Shown one piece after another: positions 1 through 9,475 of a stretch of 64,000 bases of DNA. How positions within the stretch are numbered: position 1 is the stretch's first letter; each line of letters starts with the position of its first letter. Location: positions 485,155 through 549,154 of the forward strand of contig CAJTUK010000001.1 in NCBI GenBank assembly GCA_910579525.1, given 5' to 3'. Made by a program: the position numbers and the translations under genes. Under the pieces are notes generated by a model that saw only the letters and a program-made list of their open reading frames with translations, searched no databases and was not told the origin of the DNA. Source of the DNA: an uncultured Christensenella sp. GTDB lineage: Bacteria > Bacillota > Clostridia > Christensenellales > Borkfalkiaceae.

Positions 1-2342
1 GCAACGTATCCGTTGCATACCGCACCCGCAAATTTCCCCTGCGTGCCCTTGGCTGTTAACGCAATGTCGTGTCTTTCGCCGTCGTAAACAAATCCGTCGT
101 CTCCCGCTATAATCCATTCAATGACTAGCGGCTGTTTATATATGGTATATTCGGGCTCGTTGCACTCCGCTATGTAATAGTTTGTGCTCGGTCTGTTAAT
201 CCCGAGTCTGCAAGTAACGCGGTGCGTTCCCGCCGAGCTTGTGAGCCCTTGCATATAAATATCTATTTCGTCGTCGCCTATACCCCCTTCGATTTCATAA
301 GTGCAAGTGTTGGTCTCGCCGTCGTAATACTTATCTTCGACGTCGACCGTTACCGTTAAGGGCGCTTGTTTTATAACTATCGTTCTCGCATCCGAACCGT
401 CGGAAATCACATAATTGTCTTCGTCGTTGCCTGTCAGCACCGCTCTTAAAGTCGTCGAACCTGCGGAGAAGCAAAAAAATTCGGTCTTACTCAACCCGAG
501 GTCGTCCTTGACCCCGTTAAACGTAATTACGTCTCCGTCTTTAATTTTACAAGTTACTTTCTTTAAAGTATTGTCGTAAACAAGTTCTTCCTCGGAAGGC
601 AATTCCCACTCGACCGTAACGGGGCGGCGGTCAACCTTTAAGTTAAGCGTCTGCACGGTATTTGCGTAAAGGGAGCTCCCCTCCGACGTCGCCTTAACGT
701 TCACTAAATATTCGCCCGCGTGCGTACGCCTCGCCATATCTATGCCGTAGACCGAACCGCTCAACCCCTCAATCTCTTCGGAATTGAATTTCCACAAATA
801 TTCGAGTTTAAACCCGTCGGCGGGCGGGGCGGCTTCCGCAGTCAAAGTAACTCCGTCCCCATAAACCACGGTATTGTCCGCAAGATCCGAACTCAAATTC
901 AACTGCGGCGCATTCATCTTCCACTTGGGAAATATCCAGAACACTCGGTCGGTTTTGTATTCGAGCGCGCTCGAAAGAGAGTCGAACTCCGTTCTATATA
1001 CCGCCGTCGCCGAAACCGCATAACTCCATTTAACGCTGAACCCGTCGCGTTTAAAAGGTTGCGTAATTTTATCGGCGTTCTTCGCAGTTGTCAGTTTATA
1101 CGGCTTCGTTTCGTCCGTCTGCGTATAAACGAACTCCACGTCCGTAGAGTGCAACAAATCGTTGCTCTCGCCGGGATAAACTGCGTAAATCCTTTCGAAC
1201 TCAACGTATTCCACAAGGCTTTCGTTCACTTTTCCGTTGTTGTCTCCGCCGTTTATCGAAAAGTCGGAAAGTATAACCTTATCTTTAACCGAGTTCCAGC
1301 ACCACGCCAGATCCTCGTCGCAAAGTTTATCCGAATACTTTGCATAGGGGATTTCGTCGAAGTAACTCATATCCAGCAAATCGCCCTTCTTTCCGTACCA
1401 AGTGGGCAACGGCTTCCCGTTCGCATTTTCGAACGAATCCGAAGAATAAGCAAACGTTACATAAACTTCGTCGTTATCCAACCCGTAAGGAACCGTTTTG
1501 TTGGCAAGCTCCAACGCCGTCGGGTCGCCCAACGAATACAAATTGTAAAATTTAGCTTTAAACCTGTCTATCGCGTCTTTTTCAGCAAAAATTTTGAGCT
1601 CGCCGTCGGGCATTACCAAGTTGTCCGGAAGAAAAGTTACGTCCGCAGAACACTCGAGATAAATATCCTTGACTCCCTCCGAAACAAAAACCGAAGAATA
1701 AACCGCGCTCACCTTTTTTCCGTTGAACTCTTCGGGAATAACTACCGTGTCGCCCTTCGCGCCAACGGTCCCCACGGCTATATAATTGCCGTCGGCGTCC
1801 ATAGCGTATTTAACGGGTCTAATCCCGCCGCCCTGTCCGAAATACCCGCCGAAGCCGAGAAAAGCCCCGTAAAGTCCCGTTATCGAAACGCATAATGCGG
1901 TTATGACTATAACGGCGAACGTCTGCGCGGTTTTACCTCCCGCAATACTGCGCGCGGCGTATACGTAACCGAAAATCACGGCAAACAGCGCAACTGCGTG
2001 CGTCGCTATAAGCAATGCCGAAGCGGTATTGGTAAAAGCCGTTTCCCCCACGCATATGTTGCAAACTACCGTACTTATAAGCATAGCCGCCGTAAGCAGG
2101 CAATAAATTACTATCTGCCATACCGTGTAAGAAAAGCGGAAATTAGAAAACGCCGCCTGCACTATAAAAAGCGCGTCCGCAAGCAGAAACACGAGCGGAA
2201 ACGCCCAGTATTCCGCACCCGCGCCAAGCACGAGAAGCGTTACGAAAACCGCGAGGTCCGCTGCGAAAGCCGCGGCAAGACAAACAAGTAAAAATATTTT
2301 AGACTTGCCCGACAGAGCCGAAGTTATAGCGTTCTTTCTCAT
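1..2342 (-). CDS. Polytopic membrane protein with Ig-like (MBG/YDG) repeats, partial
   Basis: The frame opens at ATG 2342 and has no stop before base 1, so at least 780 codons are present and the C-terminus is missing. Reading it by hand, residues 1 to about 170 hold four or five hydrophobic helices. Next comes a stretch resembling a BspA-type leucine-rich repeat (VVIPEEFNGKKVSAVYSS). The rest is extracytoplasmic beta-sandwich sequence with repeated Y-D-G motifs (KYYDGETNTCTYEI; FVYDGERHDI) typical of MBG/YDG Ig-like modules. The start overlaps the stop of the upstream gene by 4 bp (ATGA), so it is translationally coupled to the helicase cassette. A surface protein is an odd partner for cytosolic ATPases; it could anchor or sense something for them, but the role is unknown. 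Confidence 0.7.
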   Translation of the reverse strand, partial: MRKNAITSALSGKSKIFLLVCLAAAFAADLAVFVTLLVLGAGAEYWAFPLVFLLADALFIVQAAFSNFRFSYTVWQIVIYCLLTAAMLISTVVCNICVGETAFTNTASALLIATHAVALFAVIFGYVYAARSIAGGKTAQTFAVIVITALCVSITGLYGAFLGFGGYFGQGGGIRPVKYAMDADGNYIAVGTVGAKGDTVVIPEEFNGKKVSAVYSSVFVSEGVKDIYLECSADVTFLPDNLVMPDGELKIFAEKDAIDRFKAKFYNLYSLGDPTALELANKTVPYGLDNDEVYVTFAYSSDSFENANGKPLPTWYGKKGDLLDMSYFDEIPYAKYSDKLCDEDLAWCWNSVKDKVILSDFSINGGDNNGKVNESLVEYVEFERIYAVYPGESNDLLHSTDVEFVYTQTDETKPYKLTTAKNADKITQPFKRDGFSVKWSYAVSATAVYRTEFDSLSSALEYKTDRVFWIFPKWKMNAPQLNLSSDLADNTVVYGDGVTLTAEAAPPADGFKLEYLWKFNSEEIEGLSGSVYGIDMARRTHAGEYLVNVKATSEGSSLYANTVQTLNLKVDRRPVTVEWELPSEEELVYDNTLKKVTCKIKDGDVITFNGVKDDLGLSKTEFFCFSAGSTTLRAVLTGNDEDNYVISDGSDARTIVIKQAPLTVTVDVEDKYYDGETNTCTYEIEGGIGDDEIDIYMQGLTSSAGTHRVTCRLGINRPSTNYYIAECNEPEYTIYKQPLVIEWIIAGDDGFVYDGERHDIALTAKGTQGKFAGAVCNGYV

Positions 2343-3973
2343 TGTGCGTCACCTCTCTTCACCTTGCGGGGTTTCTTTATAAATCCGCTGCGCGCCGCCG
2401 TAAGCTTATCGAAAACGTACCTGTCAGAACCGAGCTCGAAAATTATCACGTTCGCGTCCTCTCTGCAATACTTTTGCGCGAACAAATGCGAGAGCCTCAC
2501 CGTAAGGCTCAACATTCCTCCGTACTTACGGTACAGCTTTTTCGCCTTTGCGGAATGCTCCGTATCGGCGCAGAAAGAGCACAGTTCCCCCCGCACCATA
2601 TTAGATTTATCAAACTCTCTCCCGCAACAGCGGCACTTTACGGTCGGAGTATCCACAAGCGAAAGTTTATCGAACGCGAAGTGAAGAGCGGGAGTATACC
2701 CACCGTTGCCGTCCTCCGAAAATATATCCGTAAAGACTATTTCTGGGTAGCGGCAGTTTTTGCACTTGCGTTCCCCGCTTTCAAACGCAACCGTCTGCGA
2801 CGCGCAAACCGTGCGCCTGCAATCTCCGTTGCGCTGATTCTCCGCGCAAGCCACGGCAAACAGGTGGTCGGCAGCCTCGCCGCATGTTTTAATTGCGTTT
2901 ATATCGTCCTCTATCAATCCCAGATTGTCCGCGTCGAAGTTAATAACGGAGTTACATCCTTCGGGCACGGCTTCTTTAAACTTGATTATGTTCCCGTCGA
3001 CTATAACGCCGTTTCCGCAATTTGCGCAAACGAGCGAAACGTATCCGTTAAGCCCCACTATAAATTTAAGCACAACTTTGCCGCGGTAAGTTACGGGGTA
3101 AACGGATTTTTCCCACTCCACGTGCGAAACGCCCAGAACTTTAACGTTCGTACACTCCAGTTCCTTCACCTCGCTCGTCGCCAGTTGCGAAAGCATATTT
3201 TCTATTTCTTTTTTATACTTTCCGCCAAAGGATACGTATTTTGAGAATTTGCCGCTCCCGAACGACTTTTCAAGCCCCGCAAACACTCTGCCCACCAGCT
3301 TTACGTCGACTATTCCCTCGCCGCCGCGCCCGTCCTCGTCGGGCACCGAACCGGAAATATACTCGTCTATTCTTCCCGCCTCGGCGAACGTTATGGGAGT
3401 AAGTCTTCCGTCTTCGCCCTCGCGGAAATAAATTTTCCCCAAAAGCGGCGCGCTCTCGCCGCCGCCGTTTATTTCGAGACGTAGCGAAACCGCATAATAA
3501 TTTTCGGGCTCGATTATTCGGTTTTCCGCCATAACGTACCTTGCGCCTTCGTTGAAAACCCTGTCTATAAAGCCCGTTTTAAACCTTTCTTTCAGCCTTC
3601 TTTCTTCGTTTAAAGTGCCCTTGTCCTTCGCCTGTCTGAACTCGATCAGCGAGTAGTGCCTGTGATAGTCGGCAGCAACGTCCATTACGAGCTGTTTCCA
3701 GTCCGCGTTTCCGCTGTCGAATTTTTCGCCGCGCAACGGAGCAAACCAGCTCGCCCCGTCGGCGGAAAAGTTCAAAGTTCTCTCCTCGCCCTCGCCCGAA
3801 CCGTTTACGCCGTGTTCGCGTTCACTGTATTCGAAGGTGTGAGACGGGGTCTGTATTACCTTTCCCTGCGCCTTTATAATATGTACATCGGATGAGAGAA
3901 ACCCGCCCGCATAAAGGGCGCATATGCTCTCGAATTCCGAAGCGTATTCACGGCCTATAATAATTTTTGCCAT
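2339..3973 (-). CDS. CxxC-rich (zinc-ribbon-like) protein of the helicase cassette
   Basis: I do not recognise a family for this 544-residue protein. It has no signal peptide or membrane segment, so it is probably cytosolic. The N-terminal 300 residues are mixed alpha/beta. The C-terminal half carries paired cysteines: CANC, a C-RRTVC stretch, CKNC, CRCC and CSFC, which look like several zinc ribbons. A good Shine-Dalgarno (GAGGT) sits 6 nt before the ATG. The helicase gene ends 8 bp upstream and the next gene overlaps by 4 bp, so the three are one operon. Zinc ribbons also fill the tail of the helicase, which suggests the two proteins work on the same nucleic acid or complex. That functional link is inference. 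Confidence 0.75.
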   Translation of the reverse strand: MAKIIIGREYASEFESICALYAGGFLSSDVHIIKAQGKVIQTPSHTFEYSEREHGVNGSGEGEERTLNFSADGASWFAPLRGEKFDSGNADWKQLVMDVAADYHRHYSLIEFRQAKDKGTLNEERRLKERFKTGFIDRVFNEGARYVMAENRIIEPENYYAVSLRLEINGGGESAPLLGKIYFREGEDGRLTPITFAEAGRIDEYISGSVPDEDGRGGEGIVDVKLVGRVFAGLEKSFGSGKFSKYVSFGGKYKKEIENMLSQLATSEVKELECTNVKVLGVSHVEWEKSVYPVTYRGKVVLKFIVGLNGYVSLVCANCGNGVIVDGNIIKFKEAVPEGCNSVINFDADNLGLIEDDINAIKTCGEAADHLFAVACAENQRNGDCRRTVCASQTVAFESGERKCKNCRYPEIVFTDIFSEDGNGGYTPALHFAFDKLSLVDTPTVKCRCCGREFDKSNMVRGELCSFCADTEHSAKAKKLYRKYGGMLSLTVRLSHLFAQKYCREDANVIIFELGSDRYVFDKLTAARSGFIKKPRKVKRGDAQ

Positions 3974-3981
3974 ATTCTACC

Positions 3982-6867
3982 TCAATCCTTTCCCGCGTCC
4001 TGTTCCAGAATACGCCTTACTTCCGAAACTTTGTCGGCTTCCTTGCCTATCGTGCGGCAGAAGCTTTCGCCCCCGTCGTGAGAGAACTTCCACAACTCGT
4101 TTATAAACGTTGCGAACGTCCTCGCCACTATCGGGCGCAGTTTCCCGCGCGGGCGCTTGCAACTGCACTGCGGCATAGGGCAATACGCTTCCCACTTCTC
4201 GTCAAAATCCAAAGAATAGGGCGCCGGCGAGCAACCCGCGTATTCGCAGTCGCCGCACGCGGCTATCTGGTCCTTACCCGTGCCGGTGATTTTGCAGCTG
4301 TCCCAGCAGGCGGCGTTGTCGCACATGGCGCATATCTTCATAAGCTCCGCTTCCGAAATATTCGGTTTAGTCTTATATCTTTTAAGCGCTTCGCATTTGC
4401 CCGCAAGGCGTTTATCCGTCAAAAATCTATTGCAGTGCGAAACGGCGCATATCTTGCGGCAATAAACCGACCTGTCGCCCTTTTCTCCCGAGTTGCACAT
4501 CTTACCCTTTTCGCCGTCGGCAACGTGCGAAAGACACATATACCCTTCCGAAACCGAGCGGCTCAAAACCGTTCCGCAACTGTCGCACTTGAAGTCGTAA
4601 ACGGTTATTTCCGTCATTTCCATTCCGCGCCCGTCGGGGCTCAACCCTTTGCACGCCTCGGTTGCGTCGCAAATCAGGTCGTGAGAGCGAGTTCTCTTCT
4701 TCTCTTCGTAGTCCGCCCTCGTCATAAGCTTCACGCGCGAACACTGCCTGCACCGCACCGCGACCATCTGGTCGGAGTTGCTTCCCGCAAGAATAGTAGC
4801 GTCGCCGCTGTTGCTTGACAAAAGCCCTATCGCGGAAAAATAAGAAAGCGCAAAGCCCTCCAACCTGTTCATATCGGCAAGCGAATAAATATAAACTTCG
4901 CTCTTTTGTCCGAGTCTGAAAATACGTCCTATTCTCTGGTCCATAGCCAAGGGGTCGGGCGTAACCTGATAATTTATGATAATATTCGATTCCTGCAAGT
5001 TCGCGCCCTCGGTGAACTTCGCGTCCTTGGCTATAAGAATCGCGTCCTCCTGCGCGTTGAACCGCGTCTCTATATCGTGCACGTTCGAATTTGCGTCGCC
5101 GACGATAACCCTGCCCGCAAATTCATTGTCGGCAAGCAAAGCGTTGCAAAACTCGTCGTATGCCCTTTCGGCTTTGGGCAGTTCGTAGTCGAAAAACACC
5201 AGCACGCGCAAGCCCTCGTGGCGCCTCAATATCTTTTTCGCGTATTCGAATTTATACCCCAATTTATCGTCCGAAAGCGCAACGGGCAAAACGCAGGTGT
5301 TTTTGGAAATCCCCGCCGGCGAAGAAGCTATCCTGTTTGCGTAATAGCTCACGTAGCCGCTCTTCGTAAAAATCTCGTCGGAGCGCGGGTCCGCGTCGTT
5401 CAGCGCGCTCAAAACGTGGTTTATCACGTCCGCGTACACCTGTTCGAACTTCACGTTTCCGCGGTTGTTCTCTATAAAGTCGTCCAAATACTCCTTTTCG
5501 CCGCCCGATACCGCCAAAGGGAAGCCCTTTGCCGAAAGGTCGCTGAAATCGAGTTTCAGCTTCCCCCCGAAAGGCGAAGTTATCTCAACGGACTTAACCG
5601 CCTCGGTCATTGGATAAAAGAAGTAATTAAAAATCTTTTTCGATTTGGAAAGACGGTTAGGCTGCCTTATCATTATCGAACGCAAAACGCCGTTATGGTA
5701 AGCGTTGGCCACGCTCTTTTCAACCTTTACGGCTATTTCTTCGTTTTGCGGCTCGTTCAAAAAAGCGTCCGCAAGCATACAGCGGTCGTATTCCGTTTTA
5801 TCCTTAAAGCTCTCCTCCTCGCCCTTATCCTTTAAATAGCGCGAAAATTCCGGTTTGTAATTGCCGGTAACTTCAAGGTATTTCACCCTTCTTATGAATT
5901 CGGTAACGTTCGAAGCCCCGCGGCAAATGTATTCTTTATAATAGTTTTTTTCCTCGCGGTACTGTCTTGTGCGGTCCTTGTCGTCCTTTTCGTCAAAGTC
6001 CGAAGGATTTCCGCCCTTGCATCTGACAAAGTACCACAGCCTGAACATGTTTTCAAGGTTGCCGGAGTGCGGCGTAGCGGTCAAAAGCAGGCAATAAGTC
6101 GCTTCCGCTTTCTTCTTCGTCTGCATCATTTCCGATAACAGCCGCATTGCACCGGCGTATTTTCCCGCCTCTTCGCTCAAATGGTGAGCCTCGTCCACAA
6201 CTATAACGTCGGCCAAAAACTTTTCCGCGTACTTCCACTGCGAAAAGATATCCACATCTACTATTATGGGGCGGTTGGGGCGCATGAATCCGCCCTCCGT
6301 AGTAACTCCCGTCTCGTTTAAAACGTCGTTTAAAGTGGGGAAATCGCCCGTAACGTTGCCCTTTTTGTCAGTCTTTTTGCGCACCTGAAAAAGCACGTCC
6401 TTTCCAAGACCGAACTTATTTTCCAGCACGCTCACCCAGTTATTGAAAACCTGATCGGGCGTGACTATAAGGAGCGACTTCGCCTTACCGCGCACCGCGA
6501 GCTCGCTCAAAATAACGCCCGCTTCAAACGTTTTGCCGCTCCCCACGACGTCGGCGAGCAAGCCGAATCCGCGCAAATCGCGCAAAAACTTTTCGGCGGC
6601 TCTCTCCTGATGCGACAAAATAACCGTACCGTCCGCGGAGTGCACCGTTCTGTCAAACGGAATACCGTATTTGCTCCTGCCCTTTTTGTATACGGAGGGG
6701 TCTATCATCAGCTTGCGGAAATCGTCCTGACTGTCCAGCGCCTCAACGTATTTTTCCGCGGCGGCAACGTCTTTTGTGTAGCGCTTTTTTCCGTGCAACC
6801 CGCTCCGTTGCTCCTCCGCCGAAAAAGCCGAGTCGGTAAAATTAATTTCGTAACTCTCTTCTTTCAT
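3982..6867 (-). CDS. SNF2/RapA-like DEAH helicase with Cys-rich C-terminal tail
   Basis: A superfamily 2 ATPase of 961 residues. The Walker A motif is GSGKT at about 109-113, preceded by LLADVV where Swi2/Snf2 proteins normally have LADEMGLGKT. Motif II is DEAH at about 225-228, motif III is LLLTATPHSGN, motif V is TEGANLQESN, and motif VI is QRIGRIFRLGQ near 645, so both RecA-like lobes are complete. From about residue 685 to 935 the protein has more than 20 cysteines in CxxC-like pairs, suggesting several zinc-binding modules; this tail is unusual for the family. A Shine-Dalgarno (AGGTGG) precedes ATG 6867. The gene lies 11 bp after the Hsp70-like gene and 8 bp before the CxxC-rich gene. 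It likely remodels DNA, RNA or protein-nucleic-acid complexes. A defence role is possible but unproven. Confidence 0.88.
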   Translation of the reverse strand: MKEESYEINFTDSAFSAEEQRSGLHGKKRYTKDVAAAEKYVEALDSQDDFRKLMIDPSVYKKGRSKYGIPFDRTVHSADGTVILSHQERAAEKFLRDLRGFGLLADVVGSGKTFEAGVILSELAVRGKAKSLLIVTPDQVFNNWVSVLENKFGLGKDVLFQVRKKTDKKGNVTGDFPTLNDVLNETGVTTEGGFMRPNRPIIVDVDIFSQWKYAEKFLADVIVVDEAHHLSEEAGKYAGAMRLLSEMMQTKKKAEATYCLLLTATPHSGNLENMFRLWYFVRCKGGNPSDFDEKDDKDRTRQYREEKNYYKEYICRGASNVTEFIRRVKYLEVTGNYKPEFSRYLKDKGEEESFKDKTEYDRCMLADAFLNEPQNEEIAVKVEKSVANAYHNGVLRSIMIRQPNRLSKSKKIFNYFFYPMTEAVKSVEITSPFGGKLKLDFSDLSAKGFPLAVSGGEKEYLDDFIENNRGNVKFEQVYADVINHVLSALNDADPRSDEIFTKSGYVSYYANRIASSPAGISKNTCVLPVALSDDKLGYKFEYAKKILRRHEGLRVLVFFDYELPKAERAYDEFCNALLADNEFAGRVIVGDANSNVHDIETRFNAQEDAILIAKDAKFTEGANLQESNIIINYQVTPDPLAMDQRIGRIFRLGQKSEVYIYSLADMNRLEGFALSYFSAIGLLSSNSGDATILAGSNSDQMVAVRCRQCSRVKLMTRADYEEKKRTRSHDLICDATEACKGLSPDGRGMEMTEITVYDFKCDSCGTVLSRSVSEGYMCLSHVADGEKGKMCNSGEKGDRSVYCRKICAVSHCNRFLTDKRLAGKCEALKRYKTKPNISEAELMKICAMCDNAACWDSCKITGTGKDQIAACGDCEYAGCSPAPYSLDFDEKWEAYCPMPQCSCKRPRGKLRPIVARTFATFINELWKFSHDGGESFCRTIGKEADKVSEVRRILEQDAGKD

Positions 6868-6878
6868 ATTCCCACCTG

Positions 6879-8909
6879 TCAGTTGAATATCATTTCGCCG
6901 ATATCGAAGTCAAAGTCGATATCCTTCTTATAAACGACCTCGCTCTGCCCCGCTCTGCGTAATAGCTTGCCGTTCTTCTTAATATCCCAAAGGTAAATAA
7001 CAGTCACCTTCGAGTTTCCGTTTCGCGCCTTGTCGTTTCGGCAATATGGGCGCGCGCGCCCCTCGCCGTCTATGTCAACGCCTATAACGGCGTAAACTTT
7101 TTCTATGAGCCTCACTCGGGTCTTGTTATAGTAATAATATATTACGCCCGCGCCGCCGGAGCCGTCCTCCTGCGCCGTCAAAATTTTCATTCCCGCGTGT
7201 CTTGAAAGATTTGCCATAAGCCGTTTGTTGAACGGGTCGGCTTTCAAATAGTTCTTCCCGGTGCTCGACGTAATGTATTCTATATTCGGCGCATAAGCCC
7301 GCCTGTCTATGTCTCTCTTTGTAAGTATGGTGCTCATTATGTGCATGGGCGCCGAATTCACGCTGTTTTGCGACGTGGTCAACCCGATCTTGTCGCGCGG
7401 TTTGGGGGTAATGAATTGCGCGCCCTCGGGCGGCAACACGTCTCCGCGGTTTACCAAAAGCTCCAAATACGGCGTTTCGCCCTCGTATAAAAACAGCCTC
7501 AACCCATAAGAGAGCGCAAGCACCGTTTCAACTTCCAAACCGTTCAAATCGGCCTCCGCGCACCCCAACGCCGCGGAGTAAAGCGCGTCCTCATAGGGCA
7601 GGATATTAAACCCGTCGTTCTCGGGCGTCAACCCGCCGTAATCGTTTTCGAACGTAAAAACCTTTATTTTACCGCCGCTCTCTATATTACCGCGCAAAAA
7701 ATCCACAAGTCCGTAAGTTTCAACAGGTCCGCCCGTTAAAAATATCTTTCTCACGTCCGAGTTCGTGGGTCGCGCCAATTCTCTTTGAATATAGTCCAAA
7801 AGCCTGCCCGCAACGCCCGTGCCGTTCGAAATCCCAACGCACTCCGCAAACTGCTCGCGGGTGATATTGCGCTGAATGTACAAATCGCGCGAAACGCAAA
7901 CGGGCACGCCGTTTTTAAATACGCCCCTGTCGTACACGGGCATATTGAAAATCACTTTCGCCGACTTTATGTCCTTCATAAACAGGTACTGTTTTGCGTT
8001 GAGCGACCCCTCCGCCGAGTGTCCGTCCTCCCCGCAAGAAGGTCTGCCCATACTCTCGCGCCCGCTTATGCTCCTCTCGAGATAATCCGCAACGGCGTCG
8101 TCTATGTCGTTGCCGCCTATGTATTCGGGGTCGTTGTGTCCGTCCGCGCCGTCCACCGCAAGCCCCTTGTTAAACAGACTCGCCTTCGCCACGGAAATCC
8201 GCTCTTCGCCTATGTTGAACACAAGCACGCTTTCCCCGCGCTTTACGCGCTCGGTCTGCATGGCGTAAACGCACAACGCCTTCGTCATGCTCAAAACCGT
8301 TTTAGGTTCAGTCCCGAAAGCCGTCTCAATCAGCCTTTTCAGTTCGTCCGTGTATTCCTTGCAAACGTGTTGCGGATAAACGACCGAAGGTATAACGTTG
8401 CAGCTCTCCGCTCCGCACCTCTCCGCGAGTATGCCCGCGCGCGCACGCGTAAGGCAATAAACGTACCGGAAAAACGTAAGGCACACCTCCGCAGGCGTAG
8501 ACTGCGGAGCTTTAAAAGTCATATCGCGGCTCACCGCGTCGGCGAAATCGGGCGAAAGTTTCCTCCTCACGGGAAAATAGAATTTGGGGAAGTCGTGCCC
8601 GTTAAAATAAAATCCTGAATTCCTCGCCGTAATGTCCGCGTTCCCCTTTTTCAAAAGCAGCGACAAAAGGCTCTTTATTTTTACAACGCTCATAAAAGAC
8701 TTGTCGCCCACGGCGTCAACCTGCTCGCCGAAAAGCCACTTATTTTCTTCAAAGTCATAATAGGCTACGGCGGGTATTGCCGTAACCGAGCTGTCCCCCG
8801 CGGTTATCTTGCCCGTTTTAAGTCCTCCGCGGTCGTATGCGTATGCAATTTTAAGTGTGTCGCTGCCGAGGTCAAGCCCCGCGTACACGTCCAAACAGTT
8901 TTCCGCCAT
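6879..8909 (-). CDS. Hsp70/actin-fold ATPase-like protein
   Basis: About 676 residues with the sugar-kinase/Hsp70/actin nucleotide fold. The phosphate-1 motif is LDLGSDTLKIAY at about 11-22. Further Hsp70-like signals are YIGGNDIDDAV (compare LGGEDFDNRL of DnaK) and the adenosine motif IFLTGGPVETYG near 390. The phosphate-2 motif, normally DLGGGT, reads FNIGEERISVA near 230, so the usual Asp and glycines are degraded and ATP turnover may be weak or altered. No signal peptide is present. I chose ATG 8909; an in-frame TTG at 8927 would add six residues, and neither has a strong Shine-Dalgarno. This is the first gene of the cassette, 48 nt behind a consensus promoter. Family members act as chaperones or filament-forming switches, and the partner here is probably the helicase next door. 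Confidence 0.8.
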   Translation of the reverse strand: MAENCLDVYAGLDLGSDTLKIAYAYDRGGLKTGKITAGDSSVTAIPAVAYYDFEENKWLFGEQVDAVGDKSFMSVVKIKSLLSLLLKKGNADITARNSGFYFNGHDFPKFYFPVRRKLSPDFADAVSRDMTFKAPQSTPAEVCLTFFRYVYCLTRARAGILAERCGAESCNVIPSVVYPQHVCKEYTDELKRLIETAFGTEPKTVLSMTKALCVYAMQTERVKRGESVLVFNIGEERISVAKASLFNKGLAVDGADGHNDPEYIGGNDIDDAVADYLERSISGRESMGRPSCGEDGHSAEGSLNAKQYLFMKDIKSAKVIFNMPVYDRGVFKNGVPVCVSRDLYIQRNITREQFAECVGISNGTGVAGRLLDYIQRELARPTNSDVRKIFLTGGPVETYGLVDFLRGNIESGGKIKVFTFENDYGGLTPENDGFNILPYEDALYSAALGCAEADLNGLEVETVLALSYGLRLFLYEGETPYLELLVNRGDVLPPEGAQFITPKPRDKIGLTTSQNSVNSAPMHIMSTILTKRDIDRRAYAPNIEYITSSTGKNYLKADPFNKRLMANLSRHAGMKILTAQEDGSGGAGVIYYYYNKTRVRLIEKVYAVIGVDIDGEGRARPYCRNDKARNGNSKVTVIYLWDIKKNGKLLRRAGQSEVVYKKDIDFDFDIGEMIFN

Positions 8910-8963
8910 ATTTTTTACCGGTCTCAATAAATAAATTTTTATCGAATAAAAATTTGCGAGTTT

Positions 8964-8993
8964 ATTATATCACACTATTATATACAATGTCAA
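8964..8993 (-). promoter_or_regulatory. Consensus sigma-A promoter of the Hsp70-like/helicase cassette
   Basis: On the minus strand TTGACA (8988-8993) is followed by 18 bp and TATAAT (8964-8969). Both hexamers match the consensus exactly. Transcription would start near 8957, about 48 nt before the ATG at 8909, which suggests strong, constitutive-type expression of the cassette. Confidence 0.8.
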
Positions 8994-9036
8994 ATTCCCG
9001 CAATAACTCGAACACTAACAAGTTTTGCTAAAATAA

Positions 9037-9066
9037 AAGGTCCCCCGTCAAAAAACGGAAAACCTT
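9037..9066 (-). terminator. Rho-independent terminator of the MNT/HEPN pair
   Basis: Arms 9037-9048 and 9055-9066 form a 12-bp stem with some G-U pairs, followed on the minus strand by a T-rich run. It lies just after the HEPN stop codon and separates this pair from the cassette promoter. Confidence 0.65.
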
Positions 9067-9070
9067 ATCG

Positions 9071-9475
9071 TCATTTTATGTTGCTTAAAATAAATTTACT
9101 TAACTTAAAAAGCTCTTTGCAATAGCGGTTGCTTATGTTTTCCGCCACTTCTTGCGAAAGCTCGTCGCCGTAATCGTGCGCCGTATCGTTGCGTGCTTTT
9201 AACATATCCAGCCAGATTTGCTCATCGTTTAAAAAACCCTCCTGATAGGCAAATGCTATCACGTTTTTAGGCGACGCAACCTTTATTTCATACCCCTGCT
9301 CGAACAAAAACTCCCGCATTGTCTTCCACGCAAGTTCAAACGTAAACTCAAACCTCTTAATCAGCGCGTCGCGGTAAATAGAAACGTCCGAATTCTTTTT
9401 AAACGCGATATTCGCCTCGTTCAGACTCTTAACCGCGTTATTGAAATTGTCGTACTTATGTTCGAGCTTGCTCAT
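9071..9475 (-). CDS. HEPN-domain protein, HI0074 / HepT-like (putative toxin)
   Basis: A 134-residue all-helical protein of the nucleotidyltransferase substrate-binding (HI0074-like) HEPN family. The HEPN active-site motif R-x(4)-H is present as RNDTAH near residue 97. The conserved FEFTFELAWKTMREFL helix is typical of this group. In the studied MntA/HepT-type systems the HEPN protein is an RNase toxin that the paired nucleotidyltransferase neutralises by AMP-ylation. Here the gene overlaps the nucleotidyltransferase gene by 20 bp and lies downstream of it, the usual order. Residues look intact, so I take it as functional. The pair could also serve a housekeeping role, since HI0073/HI0074 homologues are widespread on chromosomes. 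Confidence 0.88.
   Translation of the reverse strand: MSKLEHKYDNFNNAVKSLNEANIAFKKNSDVSIYRDALIKRFEFTFELAWKTMREFLFEQGYEIKVASPKNVIAFAYQEGFLNDEQIWLDMLKARNDTAHDYGDELSQEVAENISNRYCKELFKLSKFILSNIK

Noticed and set aside
720..1895. A long plus-strand reading frame of 391 codons.
   Set aside because: It is antisense to the continuous minus-strand membrane-protein frame and has Arg-rich, domain-free composition; it is a shadow of that gene.
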